The notes under the pieces: generated by a model
What the model was told of the DNA's origin: nothing
Database searches by the model: none
What the model saw: the letters and a program-made list of their open reading frames with translations, nothing else
Origin: Wolfiporia cocos
Lineage: Eukaryota > Basidiomycota > Agaricomycetes > Polyporales > Phaeolaceae
Length of the DNA stretch: 64,000 nucleotides
Reading direction: 5' to 3'
Assembly: GCA_029448655.1 (NCBI GenBank)
Contig: JACCLO010000001.1
Location: forward strand, 3,410,001 to 3,474,000
Made by a program: the position numbers and the translations under genes
Shown here: in pieces, positions 34,843-45,933 of the stretch
Layout: each line of letters opens with the position of its first letter
Numbering within the stretch: position 1 is the first letter of the stretch

Positions 34843-36296
34843 GCCTGTTCTCGACTGAGAAGAGGAGGGAGTTCTGTACAGTGTTCGACGGCGGGTATTA
34901 AGTATCTGGAGGTGTGTGTCAGATATCTGGTGGCCGAAAGAGCCGTGCCTTGATCCTTATTATGGTAGGCTGTGCAACAAAATGACAGTGGCGATATGTT
35001 TCCCTGATCATGATCATTCAACTGGAATTCGTGATATTCGCAGGCACGGAACAGCGCGCATCTAGGTCTTCAATGCCTTGCAAGAGTGTACCTCTATTTG
35101 AATCGAATATCCAGATGTGTGAAAGAACGGCATGCCCGGTGCCACTCCATGTTCAAAGCACTGGCGTTAAGACAATGCGATTCTGTTCCCACGTCATGAC
35201 CTTCCGTTAGTCGGGCCACCCATAGCCTTAGACGGCAAGTCCTTCCATTAGTCATCCATAGCATTAGACGGGAGACTTCGCTGTCTAATCGTTGTTGGTC
35301 AAAGAGCTAGCAGACGCAACGGATATGGCAGGATAGGGTCCGCGCCGTTTATACATGTTGGATGGCGCAGAAATACCCCGTCGAATGCAGGCAGACCATC
35401 CCAGATGCAAAAGATCTGACCCAGGTATAGAGGAACAGAGTTCGTATCGACCGCAGAAAGGCATCATGTACTGACATAAGGAATCATATGTCGATGATCG
35501 GGCAAGAAAAGCACCGATTTGGAGACGGAAGTTATACAAGGAATAGCGGTCCAGGCGGAACATGCGCGTTTCCGAAAGTAATCAGAGGCACGATGAAGAA
35601 GTATCGGAGTTTAATGGAGATATGCGTCAAGTGCAGACCCCTCATAGACGCTTGCATTGCTTGAGACATTTGGACAAAGCTAAATCATTCATTATATGTA
35701 ACGGGAACATCTGAAACTGAGAGTTAGTAGTGGCAGCAAGGTCAACGCTTGACCGGACCGGGACCACCTGCGTGTCATGGAAATCCCAAGTCCTGCCGAG
35801 TCCCATATATGTATGCCGATGCTGCTGAGGGTACTATCGCCGGCCCACTGCTATGCCTGGACCCTTCTGCACAATGGACTCCTTCTGCACGTTCGACTGC
35901 GGAGGCAACAATGCATCGAAAAATCAGGGAATCGTTTGTGTGGATAGACATGTAGATGAGGTTTGCTGTGAAATTTTCCTGGCTGTGCGCAGTGACAATT
36001 GCGAAGCTCCGGTCCCGGGACCAACAGTATGACATGATCTGGTCCGATCCCGTAATTTAAGCGAACCATTTCTGGCTCCGCCCGACGGACGCACGACTTC
36101 CAGGCACGTGCAAGCTTTCCGTGCAGTCACCACGATCGCCGAACAGACAGCAACATACTGTCGGTGGACTACAGCCGGCAGGCATCACCACGCCATGATG
36201 GAAGCTGAGTTCAAGTTTGCCGACTGAGGCCATTGGCAGATGTCACGCTCTGGCTACAATCTACCTCTGTATACTGACACCATGCAGAGATCCACT
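34843..36296. other. Gene-poor region with unassigned minus-strand ORFs
   Basis: The minus strand has a 92-codon ORF at 35285-35563, and a short frame near 35.5-35.65 kb (MSQAMQASMRGLHLTHISIK...) ending at TAA. These could be exons or remnants of a gene related to the one at 34040-34842, but no domain is recognised. A diverged direct duplication of about 36 bp lies at 35201-35275. Confidence 0.3.
35201..35275. repeat. Imperfect direct duplication, two units of about 36 bp
   Basis: Unit 1 (35201-35238) and unit 2 (35241-35275) share CTTCC[G/A]TTAGTC, CCATAGC[C]TTAGACGG and the spacing between them, with a few bases inserted in unit 1. Too short and diverged to be assigned to any element. Confidence 0.45.
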
Positions 36297-38300
36297 CATG
36301 GGAATTGATCTGTATCCTGTACAATCTACCAGGGTCTTAATGTTACATTATGAGTGTAGAAATATGCCCAGTCATAGCTGTGATTATGAAGCGGACTTGG
36401 ATTGAAATATCGCTCAGCTGCAACAGAACAAAAATGTAAGTAAGAGGGAAATCTAAGTAGGCAGGGGATCTTACACACCGATGAATGATCGAGGTGGCCG
36501 TCCGTCCGAATCGTGTCGACTAGCATGTGCGGGGCCCGCGTACGAATGGGATAACCAATTGACACTGCTTGAGGCCGTTGTCGGACTAGCATAGGGGGCG
36601 CCCGCGTACGACTACGAGGAGAAAGGAGAGGTACTCCACATCATCGCCATCGAGATAGCATAGGCATCGTCCATGCACGAAGATGGGAGAACCGGATTAT
36701 CCGCTCAATATCGCCGTCGGACTAGCATGGGGGTCGCCCGCGTGCGATCTAGAACGTGTATATTGAATTGCGCCTGTGGATTGATGAAGGCGCATTATAG
36801 TAGAATCCTAGAACCCAAGAGAAGAGAACCTCGCCCGCTATCGCCATGGGGGGTGCCCGTGTGCGATAGTGAGAAGAGGGAAAACCCGAGTGCTCATTGG
36901 CCAGACTAGCATGGGGGCGTCCGGGATGATCGCACGATGACACCCGGATCCTTCCACAGCCGTCGTCGGGCTAGCATGGGGGGCGCCCGTGCACGACTGA
37001 GGAAAGACATGACAGAACTTCACCCACGATCGCCGTCGGACTAATATGAGGGGTGCCCGTGTACAATCTTGAGTGAAGACAAATCCAATCCGCCCGGCCG
37101 ATCGCCATCGGACTAACATGAGGGCGCCCATGTACGAGCGTGGCTTGAGGAATGGGTCCGTTCAGAAGCTGATGCCGGACTAGCTTGTGGGGTGCCTGTG
37201 GGGTGCCCGTTACGACTGAAGAACAACGTTTACCCACGGCTGCCGGACTAACATGGGGGGCGCCCGTGTACGATATTGAGTGAAGACAAATCCAATCCGC
37301 CCGGCCGATCGCCATCGGACTAGCATGGGGGGCGCCCGTGTACAACCGCGAGTTGAGGAATGGACCCGTTCAGGGCTGATGCCGGACTAGCATGAGGGGC
37401 CCGTGTACAGTTCCGAGAAGGGTATCAAACCGTAGGAGAAATGTGGCGTGCAAGGTTGGGTTTCATGCACGCGTGAATGACGAAGGGTAGTTCGGGATAT
37501 AATCTTCGTCATGTCAGCGGGTGGATAGAGCCTCCAGCTCCAGGTAGTCCTATGTGACCGTAGAACAGGGGAGTGAGGAGAGGGTAGTCGTCGTTGAAGG
37601 TATGCGACTCGGACGTTGGAGTATATTGGTCGCGATGAGTTGATGGATGAATGATGTTGAAGTTCGGTCCAAGCTTAGTCGGTGGGCTCAGAGGGAAGGC
37701 AGGATCTACAGCTCCGAGTGGTCCTGTGTAACTGTAGAACGGTCGAGTCTGAAGAAGGCCGTTGGCGTGCGGCCTGAGGCTGGAAATATTGATCGCACGA
37801 GCGACGGCGATGGTAATGAGGGTTCATGTGAGTTTGGGAGAGGCATTTGTCTGTATTTGCGGCAACTCGTGATGGCGGGGCGGAAATTTATACCAGACAC
37901 GGTACTAATTATGGCATGTGAGTGCGACCTTGAGTTCATCAGTCTATGATGCACCTACATTGGTCGCTCCTCGATGAAAGCTAAGTAGAGGAACGCAGTC
38001 GGCCTCACATCCGTGCGCACGCGTCGACTCACGAGCGTAGTAGCCGCACTTGATGTCGAGGACCAGGTCAAGTCCGTGCTGCTAATGGAGAAGTGCTGGT
38101 AAGCGGCGCCCACGAGCACTGGGGTACAGGTCAAGAGGTAGAGAGAAGCCATGAAGGTAGGGACAGTAGTAGATGAAGGAACAGCGGGTGTTGGAGATGA
38201 GCGCTGACAGTACTGTCTCTCAGCCGGGTCAGCCACAATCGAACGATTAGCTACTCCCGCCATTGCCAGCTTCAGCTTTGATCGCATCGCAGCGGCTTCG
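36297..38300 (+). repeat. Dispersed repeat element, copy A (about 2 kb)
   Basis: This segment is collinear with the reverse complement of 53495-54695. Shared landmarks in order are: a left-end block GAATTGATCTGTAT..TGTACAATCTACCA, a tandem repeat built on GGACTAGCATGGGGG, a block starting GTGGCGTGCAAGGTTG, a block with CAGCGGGTGGATAGAG, one with ATATTGATCGCACGAGCG, one with CGGCAACTCGTGATGGCG, and a stretch coding HFSISSTDLT and FLYLAFIEERP on the minus strand. Copy A carries about a dozen tandem units; copy B only about three. I find no transposase, reverse transcriptase or clear terminal repeats, so the class is unknown. Ends are placed where the two copies stop matching by eye. Confidence 0.7.
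36514..37420 (+). repeat. GC-rich tandem repeat array, unit about 67-72 bp
   Basis: About 12-13 units share the core CGGACTAGCATGGGG followed by GCGCCCGTGTACGA. In the right half the cores start near 36971, 37041, 37113, 37180, 37248, 37320 and 37387, a period of 67-72 bp. Spacers repeat every three units: the same spacer (AAGACAAATCCAATCCGCCC) occurs near 37.08 and 37.29 kb, and a second shared spacer (GTTCAG..GCTGATGCCGG) near 37.15 and 37.36 kb. This gives a higher-order period of about 207 bp. The left half is more degenerate. Read on the minus strand the array is partly open and encodes repeated YTGAPHxSPMAIG-like peptides, probably by chance. Confidence 0.8.
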
Positions 38301-38359
38301 TCCTTCGTCGTGCACAGAGTGAGGTGAAGAGAAAGGCAGCGGAGAGACGATGAGTCCAT
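37706..38359 (-). CDS. Unrecognised ORF inside dispersed element A (possible two-exon gene)
   Basis: Exon 1 candidate (from 38359) reads MDSSSLRCLSLHLTLCTTKD ... PTFMASLYLLTCTPVLVGAA ... FLYLAFIEERP. A GTAGGT donor and TTAG acceptor (intron about 37889-37940) join it to TVSGINFRPAITSCRKYRQM. The inverted copy at 53.5-54.7 kb has the same reading stretches and the same splice sites, but a TGA after DLT, so it is broken there. The shared intron suggests that a real transcribed gene was once copied with the element. No domain recognised. It may equally be a host-gene fragment caught in the element. Confidence 0.3.
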
Positions 38360-38713
38360 CAGCTGAAATAGTTACGTGAACGTACCTCATTTTGGCACGG
38401 GACGCTATGTAAAGCCGAGGGTCGCAGATGATTGCTGTTAATGCAGAGACACAACAGTCATTCTTTCGCCGTACGAGCCCGAGATCGCGATGTTCGCCTC
38501 TAACACAGGTTGGAGCACGAATTACCTAGACCATCTGGACGGACAGTACAGCGATCGATGCACCATCTATTGCCGAAGGATCAGCATAGATACATCCGCG
38601 TGAGGTATAAGAGTGGAGGGGGGGGCAGGAACGAGGAGGTCATGAAAGCAATGAAACAGTGAGAGGAATAATATACGCCGTAGCAAAGGAAACTGTACAA
38701 CACATTTCATCAT
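38301..38713. other. Intergenic region between element A and BRE1
   Basis: About 410 bp downstream of BRE1. A short poly-G run (GGGGGGG near 38.62 kb) is present. No gene or RNA recognised. Confidence 0.4.
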
Positions 38714-41700
38714 TCATTGAAAGAACAGCTGCTGGACTTCTCCCTGAGAAAACGGAAGATTGCAGGCGGGGCATTTTCGTTGTCGCGTAGCTATCCGCGC
38801 CTCTACACAGGATTTGCAGAACGCTAACAACGAGGTCAAAAGGTCAGAACTGTCCGAGAGTAGAGTGAACTTACAATGCATGCACTTTGTAATAACGGTG
38901 TTACGCATATTCTGCCTACAGGTAGAGCATTTGAGGATGCTCTGTAACAATCCGTGTCCTATTAGGGTAGAGCGCGAGTATAGAATAAAGCGTGCTGACC
39001 ATGCACTTATCGACTTCACTCTGCAGTTGAGCTTCTCTTGTCGATGAGCTAGCACCCATATTCTGCGATAATGACTTCATCTTCGTCGTTTGTCGTTCAG
39101 CCTCTGCTTTGGCACGCGCAGCTTCTTCATCCATTTTACGTAGCTGCGTCCGCTCGCGATGGAGATTCTTGATTTGTTCCGTGATCGACGCTCGCATCTA
39201 GACCACTATCAGTAAAGGATACATCCGCCATTAGGTGCAACCTACTTCATCAACACGCTTTTTGTCGCCTTCAGCTTGCGTCTTACAGCCTGCATGTTCA
39301 GTTTCTAGCTCGCGAATTCGCTGCAACTGAATTTCGGCAAACTTCCTCCGCGCTGACAGCTCTTTCTCCAGGACACCCTAGGCCGCATGTTGATCAATGC
39401 GAAACCAGTGGGTGGCAGGTAGTGAACGCACGATTTGAGCTCGCAGGGAATCCTCCGCTTCGTGGAGCTTCTCAACGACCTTCGCCTGTTTCTCGAGATT
39501 GCGGGCCACATTCTTCCGTTCCGTCTCACTAGCCTCCTTATCTCGCATGGCTGCGAAGTACTTGTTGTCAGATTTGGCTTTCTATTGACCAACATTTAAG
39601 CATCATGCTGACGGCCCTCCTTACGGGCAACCTACGTCAAGCTGGCTCTTTGTAAGACGCTCCTCCAATGAGGTCAAATCGAAGACCTTCTTTTTGACTT
39701 GAGTCTCGAGGGTCTCCCAAGCAGCGGTAAGTGTGTCCAATTCCGTTTGCAATAGTTTGTCAGCCTTCAACGTACCGCTGTCAATAAATGTGCATTGAAG
39801 GACATTGTATCAGTACATGACCATACCTGGAGGAATTGCTGCTCCTGTAGGCGTAGCGTTTGAATCTCATCTTCTTTCGCCTTCAACTGTTGCGAAAGCG
39901 CTTGCACTTCAGGGGTCGTAGACAATGAATCACCGTAGATTGATTGATATTCATCTAGGCGCTTATGAAGAGCCGCCAGTTGCCCTCGAAGCTCCGCTTC
40001 GGCCTCGATGTGCTTCGCTGATCCTGGTTGCTCTTGTTGCAGCTGCGCCATGGTAGCCTCCAAGGCGTTCAGACGTGTTTCTGCGGAACTGGACCAGAAG
40101 ATTCGTGACCCACAAGATGACGGGCCATTACAGGTCGACTTACGAAAGTCTGCTCCTTAAGTCACTAATATACGCATTCGGATCTTCAGCGTTGTCTTTA
40201 AAGAAGAATGCCATCAAATCCTCATCATGCGCATTAGCGGCGAGACGAGTCTTGAGCCTGGCAACCTCAGACTCTAACACCTTGATACGTCCCTGGAAAC
40301 AAAATATTACTTTCTGCTGAACTTACATTCTATCAAAGCTTCGTACCGAACGTGACTCCGCGAGCGTTTTGAGTTCAGCGAGCGAGTTCAATTTCACGTG
40401 CTCCCTTTGTTTGCGCTCGTTGAGTTCCGAGAGCTGTTGATCTCGCTGTTCACGTAGGCGCATATTCTCGTTGTCCCTTTTCGTGACGAGGACCCGAAGC
40501 TCTTGCACAGTTTGCTCGGCTGTTGCCTGCCATAGCGAGATAAGATTACCGGGCGTAAAAAAAGACATGCACTCACTGCAGCAGACTTCTCAAAATCTAC
40601 CCTGGTGGCTTCTAGCTGGCTGAGCTCCTCACGCACGCGATTAGCGTCATTTCGGCTCTCCGCTACTTCATGCTGCAGACGAGATGCCTTTTCCAGCAAT
40701 GCCTTGTAATAATGCGAATCGGTGATTGTCTCCATCGACGGAGCTTTCAGCTACACACGTCAGCCGGCGCTTAGGAGATCAATGCACACAACACACACTT
40801 CGGCCGTCAGCCTTGAAATCTCCTCGCGCAAAGCTGCATTTTCACGCGCAACCATGATCGCGTGCTTCTCTTGCACCTGCGCTTTGACGCGCCATTGTAT
40901 GGAGTCCTCATTGGCAGTCCCGTTCGTTGCTTGCGGAGACTACGTACAGGTCAGGAGGACGTTCGAATCAGATGTACTCGAAACTCCCACCAATTGACCG
41001 AACCACTCACAGCTGGGGAGTCTGGCGCCTCCAGAGGTGAGTCTGCTTTCACCGTCTCCTCCGGCGATTCCACCTTATTTCGACCTGTTCCTACGACCTT
41101 GCTCTGCAAACGGTCTAGACGCTTCTCAGCGGACACAAGCTCTTCACGATACTGGTCGCGTTCTTGTTCTACGTCACGAAGCCTGCTTCGCGCAAGCGAC
41201 AATTCGGACCGCAAAGACGAACACTGACAACGGACAAATGAGTCATCACTATATCTTCAGAAGTGCGGATAACATACCTCTGTCTGTGCCCTTTGACAAT
41301 TGCGGTACATCTCATCTTTCGCGATACTCGACTTCCCTTGTCCCCCTATCCGAGCAAATGCGCCAACAAGCTCAGATGTTGCATGCATCTTGTCGCGTAA
41401 CGCGTCCAGATATTCCGTATCACGATCAGCAGAAACATGCGAAGTTAGGTCGTAAATGTCTGACAAGTATTAGTTCATCGCATATCTACCGAACTCGTTG
41501 AAAGCACTCACCATCAGGTTTGATACCTGCCGGTGGGAGCTCTTCGGGCTTCACTAGTATGCGTATAGTCTCAAGAATCTGAACAAGATGTAAGTACATG
41601 GATGTAGCAAGTCGTGTCCGCTATTACCTGTGTCCAACATGCCTCCAGAGCTGCTAGGCCAGCCTCACAGGTATTGCGTCGTCGCTCCAACTCGGCTACT

Positions 41701-41979
41701 CGAGCTTCACTCCTTTCATATTCTCTCGAATAATGCTTCATTCTCCTGTAAATGGCGTCTTTCCTGAACATCTACGTTCGGGTTTTCATGAGAAACATTG
41801 TCATTTTCGCGAGTAATCTATTGCACCTCAAGATTGTCGCCATCCCTGGGTTCATCAGGGTGTGAACCAACACCGTTGGCCTGATTGGAAGTAGTAGCAT
41901 GTTCTTCGGTCATTGCCCGCTTCTTTGAGCGAGACTGCTCAGCATCCTCAGCATGAGGTCGTTTTCTCGTTTCCGACAT
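38714..41979 (-). CDS. BRE1: E3 ubiquitin ligase BRE1 (histone H2B monoubiquitination)
   Basis: Nuclear RING ligase that, with Rad6, monoubiquitinates histone H2B and so supports H3K4/K79 methylation and transcription. The start at 41979 gives MSETRKRPHAEDAEQSRSKK, a basic, probably nuclear-localising N-terminus. A very long coiled coil follows over many short exons (for example REYERSEARVAELERRR, ARSRLRDVEQERDQYREELV, LREQRDQQLSELNERKQREH, ELRGQLAALHKRLDEYQS). The C-terminal RING is LKCSTCRQNMRNTVITKCMH, then an intron, then SFCKSCVEARIATRQRKCPACNLPF, ending GEVQQLFFQ with the stop at 38714-38716. The C3HC4 ligands are complete, and ATRQRKCPxC is diagnostic for Bre1/RNF20. Head-to-head neighbour: DUO1, 197 bp away. 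Confidence 0.92.
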
Positions 41980-42176
41980 GAGAGAACAGGCGCAGAAAGA
42001 GCACACGCAGACGAGCCACAGACGTGAACAACGTCGACCAGAGAGAGACGGCGACAGTCACAAAGGAAGTTGAAATCTTCAATCTCCGATCCGAGCTGTA
42101 GCACGTGCCAGATCTGCGACGCGCTTTAGGCGCTCGGATGCGCCTCTCCTCTCTACGACCCCGTTCATTTCCAAGC
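41980..42176. promoter_or_regulatory. Short bidirectional promoter region BRE1/DUO1
   Basis: Only 197 bp separate the two divergent start codons, so both promoters and 5' leaders must overlap or be shared. No TATA box is obvious. An upstream in-frame ATG for DUO1 exists at 42141 or earlier but would place coding DNA deep in the shared region. Confidence 0.55.
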
Positions 42177-43272
42177 ATGGACTCACCCAACATCTCCGAG
42201 CTCAATTTCTTACAAGGAAACTCGCGGCTTATGTCGGAGTCTTCTCTATCAAGCTCATATTCTCGGACTGGCCCTGGAGGGGACGACTTGTCTTTGTCTG
42301 AGCTCTCGTTGTCCGACCGGCCTGCACCAAGTCGCCGACCGAAGTTCAGCCTTCTCGCGCAGCCGCGCCAGGAAGAGCCCAGCTATACTGATGAGAGCGC
42401 GATTGCTGAGGATGATGCAGAATATACTGCAGAGGGGACTTTGGACGAGACGATGACTCAGGAGGACGTGGAGAAAGCAAAGAAGGAGGCGGCCAGGACG
42501 CGGGAGGAGAAGTTACAACACGACCTGTTCATACTGAAGAAACTGAATGGCGCGTTCGAGGTCTACAAGGAAGCGCTGAGAGAGACCAAATCGAGCACAG
42601 AGGTGAGCCACCGATCCGCAACTTGTATCTGCCGGTAGGACGTATCCACACGCGCCCACCAGCGGGTTGCGGCCCAATTGGCTCACACGGATGCGCTGCT
42701 GGACAAGTATGTCAAGATTTTGTCTAAGTCAGAGAATGTTGTTCGCTTGATCATGGACGAGCGGTGGCAGGGAGCCGAGATGGTAAGTTGAGTGCATTAA
42801 CAATCACGCCGTTGGTCTGGACAATCTCGTAGGACGAGGAAATCCTCGAACGTGAAGAGCAGGAAGCGTTACAGCGTGCGAGACGTGAGGAGGAGGAGCG
42901 GAGATTGGCTGCACAACGCGAAAGGGAACGTCAGGAGCGTGAAGAGCAAGAGCGTAGGGACCGAGAGGAAAGGGAACGGTTGGAGAGAGAGCGGGCAGAA
43001 GCAGTCAAGGCTGCTGGACATGGTAGCGGAGTGAGAGGCGTAAGAGGCACCCGAGCTTCGATGAGAGGTGTAAGAGGTGTCCCACGCGCCGGTGCGTTCC
43101 ACGGTATTTGGTTAACGTCTCATGTAACGGACAGCAATGCGCAGCATCCACCGCAAGTACTCGGGGCGGACGCGCCACAGTTACTACAGCGATCAAGCGC
43201 CCTTCACCATCAGGCTCAAGTCGGCTACCCAGTGCTATCGGCAGCACTCGTGGTATAACACGGAGAGATTAA
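42177..43272 (+). CDS. DUO1: DASH/Dam1 complex subunit DUO1
   Basis: Kinetochore protein of the fungal DASH ring that couples chromosomes to spindle microtubules. The start at 42177 gives MDSPNISELNFLQGNSRLM. The diagnostic Duo1 region reads KLQHDLFILKKLNGAFEVYK, then EALRETKSSTE, and after an intron RVAAQLAHTDALLDKYVKIL and SKSENVVRLIMDERWQGAEM. A highly charged helix (repeats of REERERLERE type) follows. The C-terminus is best spliced over about 43104-43150, giving HASTSTRGGRATVTTAIKRP and RLPSAIGSTRGITRRD before TAA at 43270-43272. This basic Ser/Thr-rich tail ending in TRR is usual for the family. The unspliced reading to 43258 gives no family-like sequence. Upstream in-frame codons to 42105 are probably leader. 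Confidence 0.88.
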
Positions 43273-44292
43273 CTGTTGGTGCAAGTTTTGCCTGTAACCC
43301 TTGATCGCGAATGTTGCTCATGATACCTTATTTTCCGAGCAGGAAAACTCTGCCGCTATACTCGCCACACATCGCCTGCAACGATGCTTTTCCCTAGGAA
43401 AAGTCCAGGTCGAGAGCGGCTTGTTGTTTTCAGCTGCAGTGTCAAGGTGAATTGTCACCCTCGAGACCTGCAGTCCCCAGTGCGCCGTCGAGTGTGATAC
43501 CGAGATTCGCTTCATGCTGGTTTCTGTCCCCATCACAGAAGGACCTGTGATGGGCCAGTCTGGGTTCAAGATCGCACGCATGCAGAGACTTGGCGCGGAA
43601 TATATGTCCCGTCATTGAGACGTAGGAGTATTGACGAAGACATTTGCTGATATCTGTCACTGTCGTAGTATATGGATGTGTCTTTCTTCTAGGTGCGCCT
43701 GCAGTATGATATCGAGACGAAAGTCTTCATTATCAACAGTATTACAGCAAAGGCTCCCAGTAAATTTCTTCCTTACGCTTGTCCATCCCATCTGTCGAAG
43801 AGCATCGTCTCGAATGTTGCGTGTATCTTCAGCAATGTCCCGTGAGGTAAGCGATTGTCGGTGAGTATCTGCTCTCAGTGTCTTTCGTTTTTTGTCAAAT
43901 ATCAGGTTGCCTGCCATGGCTGTTTTGCCATGGCCCTGGTTTGCTACAGCGCTGCTCGTCAACACGAGATGAAACTCCCTGGCCAAAAGCATACATTCGC
44001 ATCTGGCCCTATACTTGCAATACGCACTGTCTAGAGGCAATTTGGTGAACATGGTCTATTTCTGAATATATATTTCCGATAAGTGGCAGGTGAGTTGCGC
44101 CAGCGATCGAGAACGTTGACATCGATCGAGTTCTATGTCACGGAAATTCACGCCACACATGTTGAATGCTCTTGCAACCCACAATCCTTTGCACACAGAC
44201 TGCATACACCGTCTATATTGGCGCAGCACCCCGACTGTGGCTCTTTTATCAAGTGGATTACGTCTGTGGCTTGGTTCAAATTCTGATGCAAG
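43273..44292. other. Intergenic region with two unassigned minus-strand ORFs
   Basis: About 1 kb between DUO1 and the cysteine-rich membrane protein. Minus-strand ORFs of 131 codons (43657-44052) and 87 codons (43318-43581) are open but match nothing I know. They could form a small two-exon gene antisense to the flanks. No repeat or RNA recognised. Confidence 0.3.
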
Positions 44293-45629
44293 ATGTTCTT
44301 GGCCTGGCTGCTCCTGGTGACGCTCATAGTCCAGCATGTTGCGGCGGGCAATGTAACGCATGGCGGGAACTGCTCTATTGACCACCAACGTCTCGAGCCT
44401 GGAACCTACCAGTTTTACACAGAATGCGATTCTATGACATACTGCAGCACTACTGGGAAATGCGAAATGAAGGGCTGCAGGAGGGACGTGTTCCCGTTCG
44501 GATATGCTGATGACGTCCAGCTTCCACCGATGTGCGGCACGGGCCTCTTCTGCCCGGACGAGGAGGATCAGTGCTTGCCGTCGTTGCCTGTAGGCAGTCC
44601 CTGTCAGTTCAACAGAGATGGTTCGTGTATCCATTTCTCGATTGTGGCACATCCATAACGCACAGCGCGACTGCATGCCAGATCAATGTCAAGGGCCCCC
44701 AAACCACAAGGAACTTGCCGACCATACCGGTTTCGGACTCAACGTCAACGGCTCAGTGTGCCTCAATAATGTCTGCTTGTGTGTTAATGCCATCTCTGAG
44801 GTTAAGACATCTCGTCGACATGCTGATAACAGGTGGGCAAACGCCACAGTTGGCGAAACTTGCACGGTCCAAAACACGGCATTTGTGGCTTTCCTTGCGA
44901 ACGGCAGCGACTATGCGGACATTGTCTCGCGGTAGGCTTAACCATTTCCAGTGCACTATGTTAATTCATGAGGACGACAGCGACGATTGTCGGGTGGGAG
45001 CATACTGCGATGCCAAGAAGCTCGTGTGCATGCAAACTAAGGCTCTGGGTGGCGCGTGTGGCGCGGACAAAGAGTCAGTGCTGCCGTGCGACTGTCCAAG
45101 GAGTACCTCACAATTTCTCTAGGTGTTCAACTTACAACTGTCTAGCATCCGGTGTTTGCGGTGCAACTCCGAACGGCCCGGACCGCGTGGCGCCCTGGGT
45201 GTACGCCTTAGTAGCTGTGGGCGTATCTGGCAGTAAGGTTTCGGTCGCTATGGACGGACGTGGCCGCTCATGCCTGGGCTAGGTATAGCGGGAACCCTCA
45301 CTTCTTTGGTCTTGATCCACAACCGACAACGTGAGGAAGAGCGGGACAAACGCCTGCAATACTGGCAGGAGCAGGTGATCGCTTTATTGTCAGACATCAC
45401 CGTGAACGATGGATCTGACGTGCTGTCCCAGAACACCCTGCGGCAGAACCTCTTGCAGATGCAGAAATCCGCACGCGATTCCCTCCCAATCATTGCCGGT
45501 GATATCCGCATGCCACAATCGCCTCGCGAGTCGATGGCTGATATCAAGCAGGCAAGCGTGACCCGATCCAGTGCTCTGAGGTTCAGCGTGACAGGCGATA
45601 GCGCGAGCGATTTGAAGGGGGGAAATTGA
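44293..45629 (+). CDS. Unrecognised cysteine-rich single-pass membrane protein
   Basis: A signal peptide (MFLAWLLLVTLIVQHVAAG) is followed by an extracellular part with many cysteines and N-glycosylation sites. Blocks from successive exons are GGNCSIDHQRLEPGTYQFYT, DSMTYCSTTGKCEMKGCRRD, MCGTGLFCPDEEDQCLP, RDCMPDQCQGPPNHKELA, NGSVCLNNVCL, WANATVGETC, DDCRVGAYCDAKKLVCMQ, GGACGADKE and CLASGVCGATPNG. A transmembrane helix (APWVYALVAVGVSGSIAGTL, then TSLVLIH) is rebuilt across the last intron. The cytosolic tail of about 105 residues (REEERDKRLQYWQEQVIALL ... DSASDLKGGN) contains helical and Ser-rich parts. At least five introns of about 45-55 nt. I do not recognise the family. The layout suggests a surface receptor, adhesin or wall sensor, which is inference. 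Confidence 0.75.
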
Positions 45630-45933
45630 CTGCAGCCTGAGATCCTCGTTTTGTCTGGCCAGTGCATGTTTCTGGCGTGGTGTACTGTGTAAGCTGTTCG
45701 TATCGCGCGTCTCTCACATGGCATGGACCTGGCCACCGGCAATCGCGATTCAAAGGCACGATCGAGAACGCGCACGAGGCACTTCCAAATTTGGCGTGGT
45801 CTGTGCCGCGGGGTTGTTCAGGACATTTCGCTCGCGAGTTGCACGCTCAACGTCTCGCTTTGCGGTCTTCACTGCCCTTTCACCACTACCGACGTTCACC
45901 ACACTTTAACCGTCGCTGCGACCCCCGTGGGCC
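45630..45933. other. Intergenic region
   Basis: About 300 bp between two plus-strand genes; presumably it holds the terminator of the membrane protein gene and the promoter of the next. No recognisable element. Confidence 0.4.

Noticed and set aside
36838..37345. Minus-strand ORFs with repeated YTGAPHxSPMAIG-like peptides
   Set aside because: They arise from the tandem array, have no splice or start context shared between units, and are interrupted elsewhere in the array; no evidence of translation.
44056..44676. 206-codon minus-strand ORF
   Set aside because: Overlaps antisense the signal peptide and first cysteine blocks of the plus-strand membrane protein, whose exons splice consistently.
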